A stretch of DNA of 64,000 bases from Burkholderia sp. Ax-1724 (lineage in GTDB: Bacteria; Pseudomonadota; Gammaproteobacteria; Burkholderiales; Burkholderiaceae): the NCBI RefSeq assembly GCF_011752995.1, contig NZ_VWWL01000002.1, positions 248,001 through 312,000 on the forward strand, given 5' to 3'. How positions within the stretch are numbered: position 1 is the first letter of the stretch; each line of letters begins with the position of its first letter. Below are positions 28,847 through 39,674 of the stretch, one piece after another. The notes under the pieces are model-generated. The model made no database searches. It was not told where the DNA came from and was given only the letters and a program-made list of their open reading frames with translations. A program made the translations under genes and the position numbers.

Positions 28847-30271
28847 GTGTCCGCCGTCGCCGCCCGTCTTGAAAGACTGCCGATATCGAATTTTCATCGC
28901 AGACTGCTGCTGATCGGCGGACTGGGATACATGTTCGACGGCCTCGATTCGTCGTCACTCGCCTTCCTGCTGCCGGTCGTGAGCAAGCTCTGGCAATTGA
29001 CGAGCGCCCAAACCGGCCTCGTCGCGAGTAGCACCTATATCGGCTACTTCTTCGGCGCGTTCCTCTCGGGCGTGCTTGCCGACGTGATCGGCCGCCGCCG
29101 CATCATGATGAGCGCGCTCGCGATCTACTGCGTCGCGTCGCTCGCGAGTGCCACCGCACAGGACTGGCACACGTTCTTTGCATTACGCGTGGTCGCCGGT
29201 TTCGGCTCGGGTGCGGAGACCGTCGTCATCGCACCGTTCCTCGCCGAATTCGTGCCGCGGCGCTATCGCGGCATGTTCTGCGGCGCGCTGGTCGGCTTCA
29301 TGTCGTTCGGCTACCTGAGCTCTTCGATTCTCGGTTTCGCCGTGGTGCGCAACTTCGCCGACGGCTGGCGTTATCTCGCGGTCATCACCGCACTGCCCGT
29401 CGTCATGCTGCTGTGGTGGCGCAGAACGCTGCCCGAATCGCCGCGCTGGCTCGAAAGCCAGGGCCGCGCGACCGAGGCAAACGACATCGTCAGCGCAATC
29501 GAAGCATGGTTCGTCGGCAAAGGCATTACGCTCGCCCCCGTGAGCGCGGCAAGCACCGCGGCCCCGCTGCCCACGGCCGCGCCCGCAAGCGGTGGCGCGT
29601 TGCACAACGTGCTCGCGCTGTGGTCGCCGCGGCTCGCGCGCACTACCGCCGTGAGCTGGCTCATGTGGTTCTCGGTGGCCTTCGCGTATTACTCGTTCTT
29701 CTCGTGGATTCCGAGCCTGCTCGTCAAGGAAGGACTCACGATCACGAAGAGCTTCGGCTATTCGATTGCGATTTACGGCGCGCAGATTCCCGGCTATTTC
29801 TCCGCTGCATGGCTCAATGAAAAGATCGGCCGCAAAGGCGTGGTCGCGTCTTACATGCTGCTTGGCGGAATTGCGGCGATCACGCTCGCGTTCTCTCACT
29901 CCGGCCTCGAGATCATGGCCGCGGGCATCGCGCTGTCGTTCTTCATGAACGGCGCTTTCGCCGGCGTCTATGCCTACACCCCGGAAGTGTTTCCGACCGC
30001 GGTGCGTACGACCGGCACCGGATCGTCGTCCTCGTTCGGCCGCATTGGCTCAGTGAGCGCGCCGATTCTGGTCGGCCTCGTTTATCCGCTATCGGGCTTC
30101 CTCGGGGTGTTCGCGATGACCACGGCGGTGCTGCTGATCGGTGCTTGCGTCGTGTTCTTCCTCGGCATCGAAACGCGCAACCGCTCGCTGGAAGACATCG
30201 AGGCCAGCGAGTTCGCAGCGGCGCCTGACGCAGCGGGCCAGCTCAAGTCTTCTTCCCGCCTGCACAGCTGA
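28847..30271 (+). CDS. MFS transporter (sugar/aromatic-acid porter type)
   Basis: GYMFDGLDSSSLAFLLPVVSKLW..GVLADVIGRRRIMMSAL; GTG start. Confidence 0.88.
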   Translation: MSAVAARLERLPISNFHRRLLLIGGLGYMFDGLDSSSLAFLLPVVSKLWQLTSAQTGLVASSTYIGYFFGAFLSGVLADVIGRRRIMMSALAIYCVASLASATAQDWHTFFALRVVAGFGSGAETVVIAPFLAEFVPRRYRGMFCGALVGFMSFGYLSSSILGFAVVRNFADGWRYLAVITALPVVMLLWWRRTLPESPRWLESQGRATEANDIVSAIEAWFVGKGITLAPVSAASTAAPLPTAAPASGGALHNVLALWSPRLARTTAVSWLMWFSVAFAYYSFFSWIPSLLVKEGLTITKSFGYSIAIYGAQIPGYFSAAWLNEKIGRKGVVASYMLLGGIAAITLAFSHSGLEIMAAGIALSFFMNGAFAGVYAYTPEVFPTAVRTTGTGSSSSFGRIGSVSAPILVGLVYPLSGFLGVFAMTTAVLLIGACVVFFLGIETRNRSLEDIEASEFAAAPDAAGQLKSSSRLHS

Positions 30272-30298
30272 ACGCACCGCCCTTTTTCGGACTCTTCC

Positions 30299-30862
30299 AT
30301 GCAAACGATGCAAGCCAACCCGACCGAGCCTGCGCTGCGCGACACGCAGGCACTGACCATTGCCGACCTCGAACGTCTCGCGATGGCGATCCGCCTGAAA
30401 GATCAGCCGCACGAAATTTTCCGCGCGGTTCATGAGGTAGCCGCGAGCACGATAGGCTTCAGGCTGTTGACGATCATGTCGTACGACGCGCAACACCACG
30501 AAGTCGAACGCGTCTACACGAACATGCCGGACGTTTATCCGCTTGGCGGCCGCAAGAAGAAGCAAGGCACCGCCTGGGCAAAACAGATCTTGCAGGATCT
30601 CAGGCCGTTTCGCGCCGCCACCTCGCAAGGCATTCGCGAAGCGTTCGACGACCACGCGGTGATGGCCGGCATGGGCCTCGGCTCGATACTGAACATTCCC
30701 ATTGCCTACGACGGTGTGTGCATCGGCACGATGAACCTGACGCACGAAGAAGGCTGGTACGCGAGCCATCACGAAAGCATGGGCCTCACGATCGGCGCTT
30801 TCCTGGCTCCCGCACTGCTCAAACAGAATGCGCAGTTCTCCGCTGGTACGGTTCATTCCTGA
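30299..30862 (+). CDS. GAF-domain protein
   Basis: LLTIMSYDAQHHEVERVYTNMPDVYPLGGRKKKQGTAWAKQIL..GSILNIPIAYDGVCIGTMNLTHEEGWY. Confidence 0.8.
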   Translation: MQTMQANPTEPALRDTQALTIADLERLAMAIRLKDQPHEIFRAVHEVAASTIGFRLLTIMSYDAQHHEVERVYTNMPDVYPLGGRKKKQGTAWAKQILQDLRPFRAATSQGIREAFDDHAVMAGMGLGSILNIPIAYDGVCIGTMNLTHEEGWYASHHESMGLTIGAFLAPALLKQNAQFSAGTVHS

Positions 30863-30880
30863 AAGATGCCTCGCGGCATC

Positions 30881-30926
30881 GCACGCGTCCCGTTTTGCGA
30901 CGTGTTTGGCAAAACGGGACGCGTGC
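30881..30926. terminator. Very strong hairpin between convergent operons
   Basis: GCACGCGTCCCGTTTTGC-N10-GCAAAACGGGACGCGTGC, perfect 18-bp arms. Confidence 0.7.
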
Positions 30927-30965
30927 TAACGATTCGATGCCGCGCGCACCGAATCGCGCTGACCC

Positions 30966-32096
30966 TCAGGCGGCCATCGCCTGGCGCGAGCGGCCCGAAC
31001 TGAGGTACTGGGCGATCGAGTCCTGCGTAATTTCGCCGAGGTAGCTCCCCTCGTTGTCGAGCACCGGCAACCACGACGCGGCGAACTGGTACATCTTCGA
31101 CAGCACGATACGCAGGTTGTCGTCGATTGACGCCGTCGCGGGGAAGTTGCTCAGCCGGTCTCCGCACACACCTTCGGCGCCACGCGCCGCCCGGCGGGCC
31201 ACGTATCCGAGCGCCCGCCCGGCTTCATCGAGCACGGTCAGGTGGCGCGTGTCGCTTTCATCCATCGTGGCAAAGGCCCGAGCCAGAGACGTGCCGGCCT
31301 GCGCGGTCTCGGGCTGCGTGGCGGCGTCGCCGGCCTTCACGAGCAGCAGGCGCTTGAGCGTGCTGTCCTGACCCACGAACTGCGCGACGAACTCGTCGGC
31401 AGGCCGCGCGAGCAGCGTGTCGGGGTGGTCGTACTGGATCAGCTGGCCGCGACGGAACACGGCAATGCGGTCGCCGAGCTGGATCGCCTCGTCGATGTCG
31501 TGACTCACCATGATCACCGTCTTGCCGAGCTGGCGCTGCATCTGGAAGAACTCGTTGCGGATCGATTCGCGGTTAATCGGATCGACTGCGCCGAACGGTT
31601 CGTCCATCAGCAGCACCGGCGGATCGGCCGCGAGCGCGCGGATCACGCCGATGCGCTGTTGCTGGCCGCCGGACAGTTCGCGCGGATAGCGCTTCAGGTA
31701 TAGCTTCGGATCGAGTGCCACCATCGACATCAGTTCAGCCGCGCGCGCGGCGCAACGCTGCTTGTCCCATCCGAGCAAACGCGGCACGACCGTGATGTTC
31801 TCCTCGATGGTCATGTTCGGAAACAGGCCGATCTGCTGGATCACGTAGCCGATACGCCGGCGCAGGCTCACTTCGTCGAGGCCCGCCGTATCTTCGCCGT
31901 TGATGAGCACGCGCCCGGAAGTCGGCTCGATCAGGCGGTTGATCATCTTGAGCGTGGTCGTTTTCCCACAGCCCGACGGTCCGAGGAACACGCAGATTTC
32001 CCCTTCCGGCACCGAAAGGCTCACCGAGTCGACGGCGCGTACGGTTTGTCCATCCTTGCGCGGAAACGTCTTGGTCAGTTTGTCGAGTTCGATCAT
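30966..32096 (-). CDS. Osmoprotectant/glycine-betaine ABC transporter ATP-binding protein with C-terminal CBS region
   Basis: FLGPSGCGKTTTLKMINRLIEPTSGRVLINGED, LSGGQQQRIGVIRALAADPPVLLMDEPFGAVD. Confidence 0.92.
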   Translation of the reverse strand: MIELDKLTKTFPRKDGQTVRAVDSVSLSVPEGEICVFLGPSGCGKTTTLKMINRLIEPTSGRVLINGEDTAGLDEVSLRRRIGYVIQQIGLFPNMTIEENITVVPRLLGWDKQRCAARAAELMSMVALDPKLYLKRYPRELSGGQQQRIGVIRALAADPPVLLMDEPFGAVDPINRESIRNEFFQMQRQLGKTVIMVSHDIDEAIQLGDRIAVFRRGQLIQYDHPDTLLARPADEFVAQFVGQDSTLKRLLLVKAGDAATQPETAQAGTSLARAFATMDESDTRHLTVLDEAGRALGYVARRAARGAEGVCGDRLSNFPATASIDDNLRIVLSKMYQFAASWLPVLDNEGSYLGEITQDSIAQYLSSGRSRQAMAA

Positions 32097-32746
32097 GTTT
32101 TTTGTACTCCCTTCGGTGTCAAGGCGCGTTGCAGCGCCTGCAGAATCAGGTCGGCGACAATGGCCAGAATGCTGACGAGCACCGCCCCTACCACGAGCTT
32201 CATCATGCTGCTCTGGCCGATGGCCCGCACGATCAGCGTGCCGAGGCCGCCCGCACCGATGACGGCGGCGATCGTCATCACGCCGATGTTCATCACGACC
32301 GCCGTGCGCACACCCGCCAGAATGACCGGCACCGAAAGCGGCAAATCGACGAGCCGCAGCCGCTGCCAGGCCGTCATGCCGATGCCCGTGCCCGCTTCCT
32401 TGATGCCGGCGTCCACGCTGGCAAGCGCCAGGTGCGTATTGCGCATGATCGGCAGAAGCGAATAGAGAAACACGGCCGTAATCGCAGGCAGCGCGCCGAT
32501 GCCCTGCCCGAAGCGCGAGAACACCGGAATCATCAGCCCGAACAGCGCGATCGAGGGCAGCGTGAGAATCACGGTCGCGAGACCGAGCAGCGGCCCGGCG
32601 AGCCACGCGTGACGATTGATCAGGATGCCTAGCGGAACGCCCGCGACGATCGCGCAGCCGACGGCAATGCCCACGAGATTGATATGTTGCAGCGTGAGGT
32701 GCAGCAGGTCCTGCCAGTTCGATAACAGATAGTCGATTACGCTCAT
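32093..32746 (-). CDS. Osmoprotectant ABC transporter permease
   Basis: LIGIAVGCAIVAGVPLGILINR-type permease; LLPIMRNTHLALASVDAGIKEAGTGIGMTAWQRLRLVDLPLSVPVILAGVRTA. Confidence 0.9.
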   Translation of the reverse strand: MSVIDYLLSNWQDLLHLTLQHINLVGIAVGCAIVAGVPLGILINRHAWLAGPLLGLATVILTLPSIALFGLMIPVFSRFGQGIGALPAITAVFLYSLLPIMRNTHLALASVDAGIKEAGTGIGMTAWQRLRLVDLPLSVPVILAGVRTAVVMNIGVMTIAAVIGAGGLGTLIVRAIGQSSMMKLVVGAVLVSILAIVADLILQALQRALTPKGVQKT

Positions 32747-32756
32747 GCGGACTCCT

Positions 32757-33713
32757 TCACGGTAAGGTATGCGTGCGCAGGAACTCGGCGGCGACGTCCT
32801 GCACGGGTTTGCCGTCCAGATCGACCTCCTTGTTCATCTTCTGCAGCACGTCGTTGTTCAGCACCGCGGAGAGTGCGTTGAGCTGCTTCGCGAGTTGCGG
32901 ATTGCGTTCCAGCACTTCCTTGCGCACGATCGGCACAGCGTTGTAGGGCGGAAAGAAGTGCAGATCGTCTTCGAGCGGCACAATGCCGAAGCCGTTCACG
33001 CGGCCGTCGGTCGTGTACACGAGCCCGATCGTCAACTGGTCGTTATGCAGCGCCGTATAGACGAGCCCGGGGTCCATCTGCTTGAGCTGCGCGCGCCGGA
33101 AATGCATGCCGTAGGCCGCGAGCAGCGGCTTCAGACCGTCCGGGCGATTCGCGAACTCGGCATCCATGCCGAAGACGAAGTGCTTCGATTCCGGATGCTT
33201 CGCCATGTACGCGGCAAGTTCCGAAACCGTGCGAATACCCGTGCGTTGCGCAACGCGGCCCGGCAAGCCGAGCGCATAGGTATCGTTGACCGGCGACGCG
33301 TCGAGCCAGATCAGGCCGCGCGGTTCGTCGAGCGCCTTGACGCGCTCGTACATCTGCTGCGGTGTGAGCTTTTCTTCGATCTTGTCGTAGACGAGCGCCG
33401 CCGTGCCGGTGTAATCCCACACCACGTCGAACTGTCCGTTTTCCAGCGCGCTACGCATCAGCGTGCTGCCGAGACCCGAGTGCGCCTCGACGGTGTAGCC
33501 GCGCGAGCGCAGGTATTGCGATGTGATTTCCGCGAGAACGTATTGTTCGGTGAAGTTCTTCGCGCCGAGCCGGATGGTCGACGCAAATGCCGAAGCGCAC
33601 GGCGCCGCGACGAGAAGCGCGATCATGCAGGCGCTTGCGAGATGCAGAACACGGCGTATGCCGCCTTTCGTCAAACGGGAAATCATGCCACGGCTCCATG
33701 TCGAATGAGCCAC
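32757..33713 (-). CDS. Osmoprotectant ABC transporter substrate-binding protein (OsmF/OpuCC-like)
   Basis: IRLGAKNFTEQYVLAEITSQYLRSRGYTVEAHSGLGSTLMRSALENGQFDVVWDYTGTA. Confidence 0.9.
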   Translation of the reverse strand: MAHSTWSRGMISRLTKGGIRRVLHLASACMIALLVAAPCASAFASTIRLGAKNFTEQYVLAEITSQYLRSRGYTVEAHSGLGSTLMRSALENGQFDVVWDYTGTAALVYDKIEEKLTPQQMYERVKALDEPRGLIWLDASPVNDTYALGLPGRVAQRTGIRTVSELAAYMAKHPESKHFVFGMDAEFANRPDGLKPLLAAYGMHFRRAQLKQMDPGLVYTALHNDQLTIGLVYTTDGRVNGFGIVPLEDDLHFFPPYNAVPIVRKEVLERNPQLAKQLNALSAVLNNDVLQKMNKEVDLDGKPVQDVAAEFLRTHTLP

Positions 33714-34399
33714 TGGCGATTGCCCGCCGCGACGAGCATGTCGAGCGCGAGCGCGATCAGGGCGGTGAACGCTGCGCCCATCAGCAGCAAGGGTTGATTG
33801 TCGAGGTAGATGCCGGGGAAGATCAGCGAGCCCAGGCTATCGGCGCCGATCAGGTAAGCGAGCGGTGCGGTTCCAACGTTGATTGCAAGCGCGGTGCGCA
33901 CGCCGCCGATGATGATGGGCATCGCATTCGGCAACTCGACGCGCGTGAGCGACTGCCAGCCGGTCATACCGATGCCGCGCGCCGATTCGCGCAGCGCGGC
34001 GGGCACGTTCTTCACGCCTTCGTAGGTATTGCGCGTGATCGGCAGAAGCGAGGCGAGAAACAGCGCGACGATGGCCGGCACGCTGCCGATGCCGAAAACG
34101 CCGAGCGCGATGGCCAGCACGGCCAGCGAGGGAATCGTGTTACCGACGTTGAAAATCTGCATCGCGCGTTCCGCATGCCGCCTGAATTTCGGCCGGCTGA
34201 GGATGACCCCGGCCGGCACGCCCACGAGAATCGCGAGCGCCATCGAATAACCGACGAGCAGCAGATGCTGCCCCGTGTAGTAGGCGAGATCGCCAGCCCG
34301 GCTGCGAAATGTGTCGGCACCGATGCCGAGCGCCAGTGCCGCAGCGATGGCGACGACCACAATCAGACTGCCCATGATCCGGGCGGTGCGTTGCGTCAT
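33683..34399 (-). CDS. Osmoprotectant ABC transporter permease
   Basis: LLPITRNTYEGVKNVPAALRESARGIGMTGWQSLTRVELPNAMPIIIGGVRTALAINVGTAPLAYLIGADSLG. Confidence 0.9.
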   Translation of the reverse strand: MTQRTARIMGSLIVVVAIAAALALGIGADTFRSRAGDLAYYTGQHLLLVGYSMALAILVGVPAGVILSRPKFRRHAERAMQIFNVGNTIPSLAVLAIALGVFGIGSVPAIVALFLASLLPITRNTYEGVKNVPAALRESARGIGMTGWQSLTRVELPNAMPIIIGGVRTALAINVGTAPLAYLIGADSLGSLIFPGIYLDNQPLLLMGAAFTALIALALDMLVAAGNRQWLIRHGAVA

Positions 34400-35098
34400 G
34401 ACGAGACTCCTCCTTGTCGATTTAGCGTGTGATGAATACGGACAGGAAAGACGCTATATCGAACGACATGAGGAAGCGGACTGCCCGGCGCATCGGCCAT
34501 GCAGCAAGCCAGGCCCCCTATGGCGATTGAGCGTGATCGGGGACCTGACAAACGCTCACGCGTTCGTACAGTTGTCGCTTTCCGCCCAGCAACGCGTAGC
34601 GCGTTGGAGCACGATGCCGCCCGACGGCGGCAGAAATTGCGGCAGCACGATAGGTGCTGCGCAAGGACCGGAGGCCCTGTTTGATGCGGTGAAACCTACA
34701 CGAATTGCCACTCTGGACAGGACGCGCGGTACACCATTGGATATGTCATTACGTGATGGAAACGCAGAAAAGTATAAGCAATTCGTGCAGTGACGTCTAC
34801 CTTTGCAAAATTAGCGTCCGATATAGCACCCCGTCATACCGGTAAAATCGACACCTATTATCGGATCATTTTTCCAATTAAATTGGATAACGAACTAAAT
34901 ACAAGCGGTGTCCGTCCATTTCAGGGTTGACGGCATAAAGCCGGGTACCGCAAACTATTGCCCTTCGGCAGAAGGACTCGCGGCTTTTGCCATTCCGTTT
35001 CGTCCGGTGCGCCCTGCCCCGCAAGGCGGCCGCAACAGGGAGATGGCTGTTTGATTGGGGTAGCCGCACGCTTGATTCGTGGTCGCACGTGCCGTGTC

Positions 35099-36100
35099 AT
35101 GATTGTCGCGTTCGCCGTTGCATCCGCATTCGTGACCAACGCATTCGCGTCGCATCCAGGGAGTGCGTCCGTGCAGGGGCCATCCACGAGCAACGGCAAA
35201 TCGTCCAGGCGTCGGCCGGCGGTGACATCGCATCCATTGCGCGTGCAGCATCATATCGCCGGGCACAAGCGCAGACGCCTGCGGCACACACGACACTCTG
35301 CACACCACAGCACTGCGGGGCCACGCCTGCTCGCCCGCTGCGGTTACGACAGGCACGCGGCTCATCGGCTCCATTCGGACTCGATCTATGTCGTCGACGT
35401 CCGAACCGGAAAGACACTCCTCGCCCGCCGTGCCGACAAAGTCCGGCCCATTGCTTCGATATCCAAATTAATGACCGCAGTGGTCGCGCGCAAAACTCAT
35501 CGGCCACTCGACGGCGTTCTGCAGGTCACGGCGAGTGATCGCGACATGATCAAGTTCACGGGGTCGCGGCTGTCGGTCGGCTCGCGGCTTTCGCGCCGCG
35601 ATATGTACCATGTCGCCTTGATGTCTTCGGAGAACCGGGCCGCCGCAGCCTTGAGCCGCGATTTCCCGGGTGGGCGGCCCGCATTCGTGGCAGCGATGAA
35701 CGACGAGGCTCGCACACTCCAGATGCGTCGCACGCAGTTCCGTGACCCGACGGGCCTGTCGCCGCATAACGTGTCGACAGCAACAGACCTGGCCCGTCTC
35801 GTTGCCGTTGCGGCGCGCGATCCGCTCATCCATCGGTTCACGACGGACCGTACTTACGTCGCCCACCCCGGCTATGGCGAACTCCGCTACGTCAACTCCA
35901 ATCCGGTGGTTCGCTTCGACAACTGGCCTATCGTGTTGCAGAAAACCGGATTCGTAAACGAGGCCGGCCACTGTGTCGTGATCCATGTACTCGTACACGG
36001 CAGGCCAGAGACTATCGTATTACTCGGGGCGCCGACGCGGCAGGAGATGGTGCTCGATGCAAGCCTCATCCATCACTGGCTCACGTGTTCGCTGACCTGA
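35099..36100 (+). CDS. pbpG: D-alanyl-D-alanine endopeptidase / PBP7-like serine peptidase
   Basis: RPIASISKLMTAVV (SxxK), SSENRAA (SxN), QKTGFVNEAG (KTG). Confidence 0.85.
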   Translation: MIVAFAVASAFVTNAFASHPGSASVQGPSTSNGKSSRRRPAVTSHPLRVQHHIAGHKRRRLRHTRHSAHHSTAGPRLLARCGYDRHAAHRLHSDSIYVVDVRTGKTLLARRADKVRPIASISKLMTAVVARKTHRPLDGVLQVTASDRDMIKFTGSRLSVGSRLSRRDMYHVALMSSENRAAAALSRDFPGGRPAFVAAMNDEARTLQMRRTQFRDPTGLSPHNVSTATDLARLVAVAARDPLIHRFTTDRTYVAHPGYGELRYVNSNPVVRFDNWPIVLQKTGFVNEAGHCVVIHVLVHGRPETIVLLGAPTRQEMVLDASLIHHWLTCSLT

Positions 36101-36135
36101 TCCGCCAGGCGCAGTGCATCGACTCACGTAACGAA

Positions 36136-36161
36136 GCGCGGACATGCGCACATGTCCGCGC
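36136..36161. terminator. Hairpin between convergent genes
   Basis: GCGCGGACATG-CGCA-CATGTCCGCGC, perfect 11-bp arms. Confidence 0.65.
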
Positions 36162-36177
36162 GCGCAATGTCACTGCG

Positions 36178-36513
36178 TCATTGCGTGCCGCTGACGATCG
36201 TCGAAATAGCCCAGTTGTTCGTCGATACGAGCACATAATCCCCGTTGATCCCAAGCCATCTATGTCCGCGCGGGGGCGCCTTGAGGCCGTGCCCGCGCCA
36301 GTCGTCCATGACGAAATTGTTATGGCGGTATTCGTTCGGCACACGCTGGCCGTTGTGCCAGTCCCGATGCGGAATGGACGGCATCACCTGCTGACGGCCC
36401 GGTCCGGCCATCGGGCCACCGCCCGCGTCCGGCGGCGGTCTCGCCGCAATCGCAATCAGAGAAATACCGGAAAAAGAGAAGGCAACGAGCTGCGAGATAA
36501 TGCGTCTGTTCAT
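36178..36513 (-). CDS. RcnB-like small exported protein
   Basis: RVPNEYRHNNFVMDDWRGHGLKAPPRGHRWLGINGDYVLVSTNNWAISTIV. Confidence 0.75.
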   Translation of the reverse strand: MNRRIISQLVAFSFSGISLIAIAARPPPDAGGGPMAGPGRQQVMPSIPHRDWHNGQRVPNEYRHNNFVMDDWRGHGLKAPPRGHRWLGINGDYVLVSTNNWAISTIVSGTQ

Positions 36514-36725
36514 GGTCAAACCTCCCTGCGGGAAAAGAAAGGAATGAACTACGAAATCAGGGCTTTCTCGAAGTCGTTAAAAGTATAGTAAATAGCTTTT
36601 CGACTTCAAGCGGCCCGGCAAACCAACACGACATACATCACAACGAGAACTGAAAAGAACGCTATTCAAACGATTCGTGAGCATGGCGAAATTGCCTCAG
36701 CTCGAATCAATCGCCTTACCAGGTT

Positions 36726-38228
36726 TCATTCGTCTGGATACGATGACGCGGACTCCGTCGAAGCGGATGCGGATGCAGACCCCTCTGTAGCACCGGCCGC
36801 AAGACGTGGCATGCGGATACCCGCGTAGGCAATCGCAATCGTCAGCAGCGGACTCAGGAAGCAGAACACCGCGAATGGCGCGTAACTGAGTGTGGACACG
36901 CCGAGCGTCGCCGCCATATAGGCGCCGCAGCTATTCCACGGAATCAGTGCCCCGGTTGGCGTGCCCGTATCGCCGACCGCACGCGACAGCACAACCGGCT
37001 CGAAGCCGCGTCGTGCGAAAGCCGACCTGAACATGCGCGCGGGGAGCACGACCGCGATGTACTGATCGGCGGTCACGATATTCGTGGCGAGAATCGCGCC
37101 CACCAGCGAGGCCACCAGCGCGCCCGCGCTCTTCGCTTTCTGGATGACTGGCTCGATCAGACGCTCGAGTACACCGCACTTTTCGACCACACCGCCAAAT
37201 GCGAGCGCGGTAATGATGAGCCAGATCGTGCTGAGCATGCTCTCCATGCCGCCACGTGTGACGAGAATGTCGAGTGCGGGATTGCCCGTCGACGCCTTGT
37301 AGCCGCTCGCGAGCGCAAGCCATACGCCTTTGACGAGTGCGAGCCACACGGGCACGTCGGACCTCGCGGCAGCAAACGCGATCACGCGTTCGGGCGCCAC
37401 GCAGACCGCGAGCAAGCCGCCCGCCAGCGCGCCGAGAAAGATCGCGGTAAATGGCGGTATTTTGAAAACGGCGAGCACGATGACGAGAATCAGCGGCAGA
37501 AACAGCCACAGCGAGATAAGGAACGCGCCGCGCATCGCCTGAATCTCGGCGCTCGCGTCGAAATCGCCGGGCCGGCCGAAAAAATAGAACACGCCGAGCG
37601 AGATGACCATCGCCACCGCCGAGGTTAGGAAAACCTCGCGAAGATGCCGGTACAACTCGACACCGGCCGCGGCGGCAGCGAGATTGGCGGAGTCCGAGAG
37701 CGGCGAGGATTTGTCGCCCAGATACGCGCCCGAAATGATTGCACCCGCCGTGATCGCGGGGCTCAGTCCCATGCCTTGCGCGATGCCCATCAGTCCGATA
37801 CCGATCGTGCCGGCGACGGTCCATGAACTGCCGATGCTCATCGAAACGAAACCGCAGATCGCTGCCGCCGTCACATAGAAATAGTTCGGACTTAGAAGCT
37901 TCAGCCCGTAATAGACCATGCCTACGAGCGTACCGCTCAGCGCCCATGTGCCGATCAGCGCACCCACCGCGAACAGGATGAAGATCGCACCGATGCCGGT
38001 GCTGACACTGGCAACCGCGGCTTCGCCGAGCGAAGCCAGCGTATGGCCGTGGCGCCAGCCGATGAACACCGAGATCATCGTGGCGACGACGAGCCCCACC
38101 TGATTCGGGCCGCTCGCGCCCGCGTCGCCGAACAGGTAATAGGACAGTCCCACCAGTACGACGAGGCTGGCGATCGGAATGATCGCCTCGGTCAGCGTGA
38201 CCGGCTGAGGTGACCCGGGCCTTTTCAT
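36726..38228 (-). CDS. nhaC: NhaC family Na+/H+ antiporter
   Basis: FGDAGASGPNQVGLVVATMISVFIGWRHGHTLA..LGDKSSPLSDSANLAAAAAGVELYRHLRE..LIPWNSCGAYMA. Confidence 0.88.
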   Translation of the reverse strand: MKRPGSPQPVTLTEAIIPIASLVVLVGLSYYLFGDAGASGPNQVGLVVATMISVFIGWRHGHTLASLGEAAVASVSTGIGAIFILFAVGALIGTWALSGTLVGMVYYGLKLLSPNYFYVTAAAICGFVSMSIGSSWTVAGTIGIGLMGIAQGMGLSPAITAGAIISGAYLGDKSSPLSDSANLAAAAAGVELYRHLREVFLTSAVAMVISLGVFYFFGRPGDFDASAEIQAMRGAFLISLWLFLPLILVIVLAVFKIPPFTAIFLGALAGGLLAVCVAPERVIAFAAARSDVPVWLALVKGVWLALASGYKASTGNPALDILVTRGGMESMLSTIWLIITALAFGGVVEKCGVLERLIEPVIQKAKSAGALVASLVGAILATNIVTADQYIAVVLPARMFRSAFARRGFEPVVLSRAVGDTGTPTGALIPWNSCGAYMAATLGVSTLSYAPFAVFCFLSPLLTIAIAYAGIRMPRLAAGATEGSASASASTESASSYPDE

Positions 38229-38376
38229 TTGAGCTCGCCCCCGTATTTGGCCGCAACCGGACAGCGGCCGCAACGAAGTTGCGTCCGCCCGGCAAGATCC
38301 GGTCGCCGTGAATGCGCTGCCGCTTGCCGCAAACGCGGCAACCGAACGATGCCTTTCCGCTTATCTGCTGGAGCGG

Positions 38377-39624
38377 TTAATAGTCCACCGCATCGCGAAT
38401 AATCGGGCACGTCATGCAGTGACCGCCACCACGACCGCGCCCAAGCTCGGCACCGACGATCGTAATCACCTCGATGCCCTGCTTGCGCAGCAGCGTGTTC
38501 GTGTACGTGTTGCGGTCGTAGGCGTAGACGACACCGGGTGCTGCGCACACGAGGTTCGCGCCGCTGTCCCACTGCGTGCGCTCGCGCTGATAATCGCTGC
38601 CGCCCGCCTCGACAACGCGCAGCCTCTTCAAACCCAGTGCTTCGGCCACCACGTCGGTGAACGGCTGGTTCTCCGCGTGCAGTTCGACGCCGCTCGGATG
38701 GCTGCTCGGGCGATACGAGAATGTGCGCGTCTTCGCCATGAAGTCCGGCGCAACCAGCACGCAGTCGCGATCGGCGAACGTGAATACCGTGTCGAGGTGC
38801 ATGGCCGCGCGAATCTTCGGCATGGCCGCAACAATCACGCGTTCGGCCGCGCCCTTTTTGAAGAGCGTGGCGGCCAGTTGGCTGATGGCCTGACGCGAGG
38901 TGCGCTCGCTCATGCCGATAAGCACCACGCCCTTGCCGATCGGCATCACGTCGCCGCCTTCGAGCGTCGCGAGACCGTGGTCCTCGGTCGGATCGCCCCA
39001 CCACACGTTGACCTTGCCCGCGAAGTCCGGGTGGAACCTGTAGATCGACGTCGTGAGGATCGTCTCTTCATGCCGCGCGGGCCAGTACAGCGGATTCAAC
39101 GTCACACCGCCATAGATCCAGCAGGTCGTGTCGCGCGTGTAAAGCGTGTTCGGCAACGGTGGCAGCAGATATTCGGTGCCACCCGCCGCTTCCTTTGCGA
39201 CTTCGAGTGCCTTGCCGCCGTGCGCTTCCGGAAAGTCGTGCGTCGACAAACCGCCAATCAGCGTTTCGGCGAGCTTGCGATTGTCGAGCCCTTCCAGATA
39301 GCTTCTCAATTCGTCGATAAAGCCAAGGCCGACCTGATTCGGCACGACCTGGTTATCGAGAATCCACTTCTTGCCTTCGGGCACCGCCACCGTTTCCGCG
39401 AGCAGGTTGTGCATCTCCACGACTTCGACACCACGGTCGCGCATCTTCGTCACGAAGTCGAAGTGATCGCGTTTCGCGTTCTCGACCCACAGCACGTCGT
39501 CGAACAGCAATTCATCGCAATTGCTCGGCGTGAGCCTCGAATGCGCGAGCCCTGGCGCGCACACCATCACCTTGCGCAATTGCCCGACCTCGGAATGAAC
39601 ACCCAACTCACCTGTATTCGCCAT
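38377..39624 (-). CDS. arcA: Arginine deiminase
   Basis: [64 protein letters not shown] (catalytic Cys). Confidence 0.95.
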   Translation of the reverse strand: MANTGELGVHSEVGQLRKVMVCAPGLAHSRLTPSNCDELLFDDVLWVENAKRDHFDFVTKMRDRGVEVVEMHNLLAETVAVPEGKKWILDNQVVPNQVGLGFIDELRSYLEGLDNRKLAETLIGGLSTHDFPEAHGGKALEVAKEAAGGTEYLLPPLPNTLYTRDTTCWIYGGVTLNPLYWPARHEETILTTSIYRFHPDFAGKVNVWWGDPTEDHGLATLEGGDVMPIGKGVVLIGMSERTSRQAISQLAATLFKKGAAERVIVAAMPKIRAAMHLDTVFTFADRDCVLVAPDFMAKTRTFSYRPSSHPSGVELHAENQPFTDVVAEALGLKRLRVVEAGGSDYQRERTQWDSGANLVCAAPGVVYAYDRNTYTNTLLRKQGIEVITIVGAELGRGRGGGHCMTCPIIRDAVDY

Positions 39625-39674
39625 GATGCTCTCCTGAATTCCAGTGTTGATCCGCCATGTTCGATCGAATGCCG

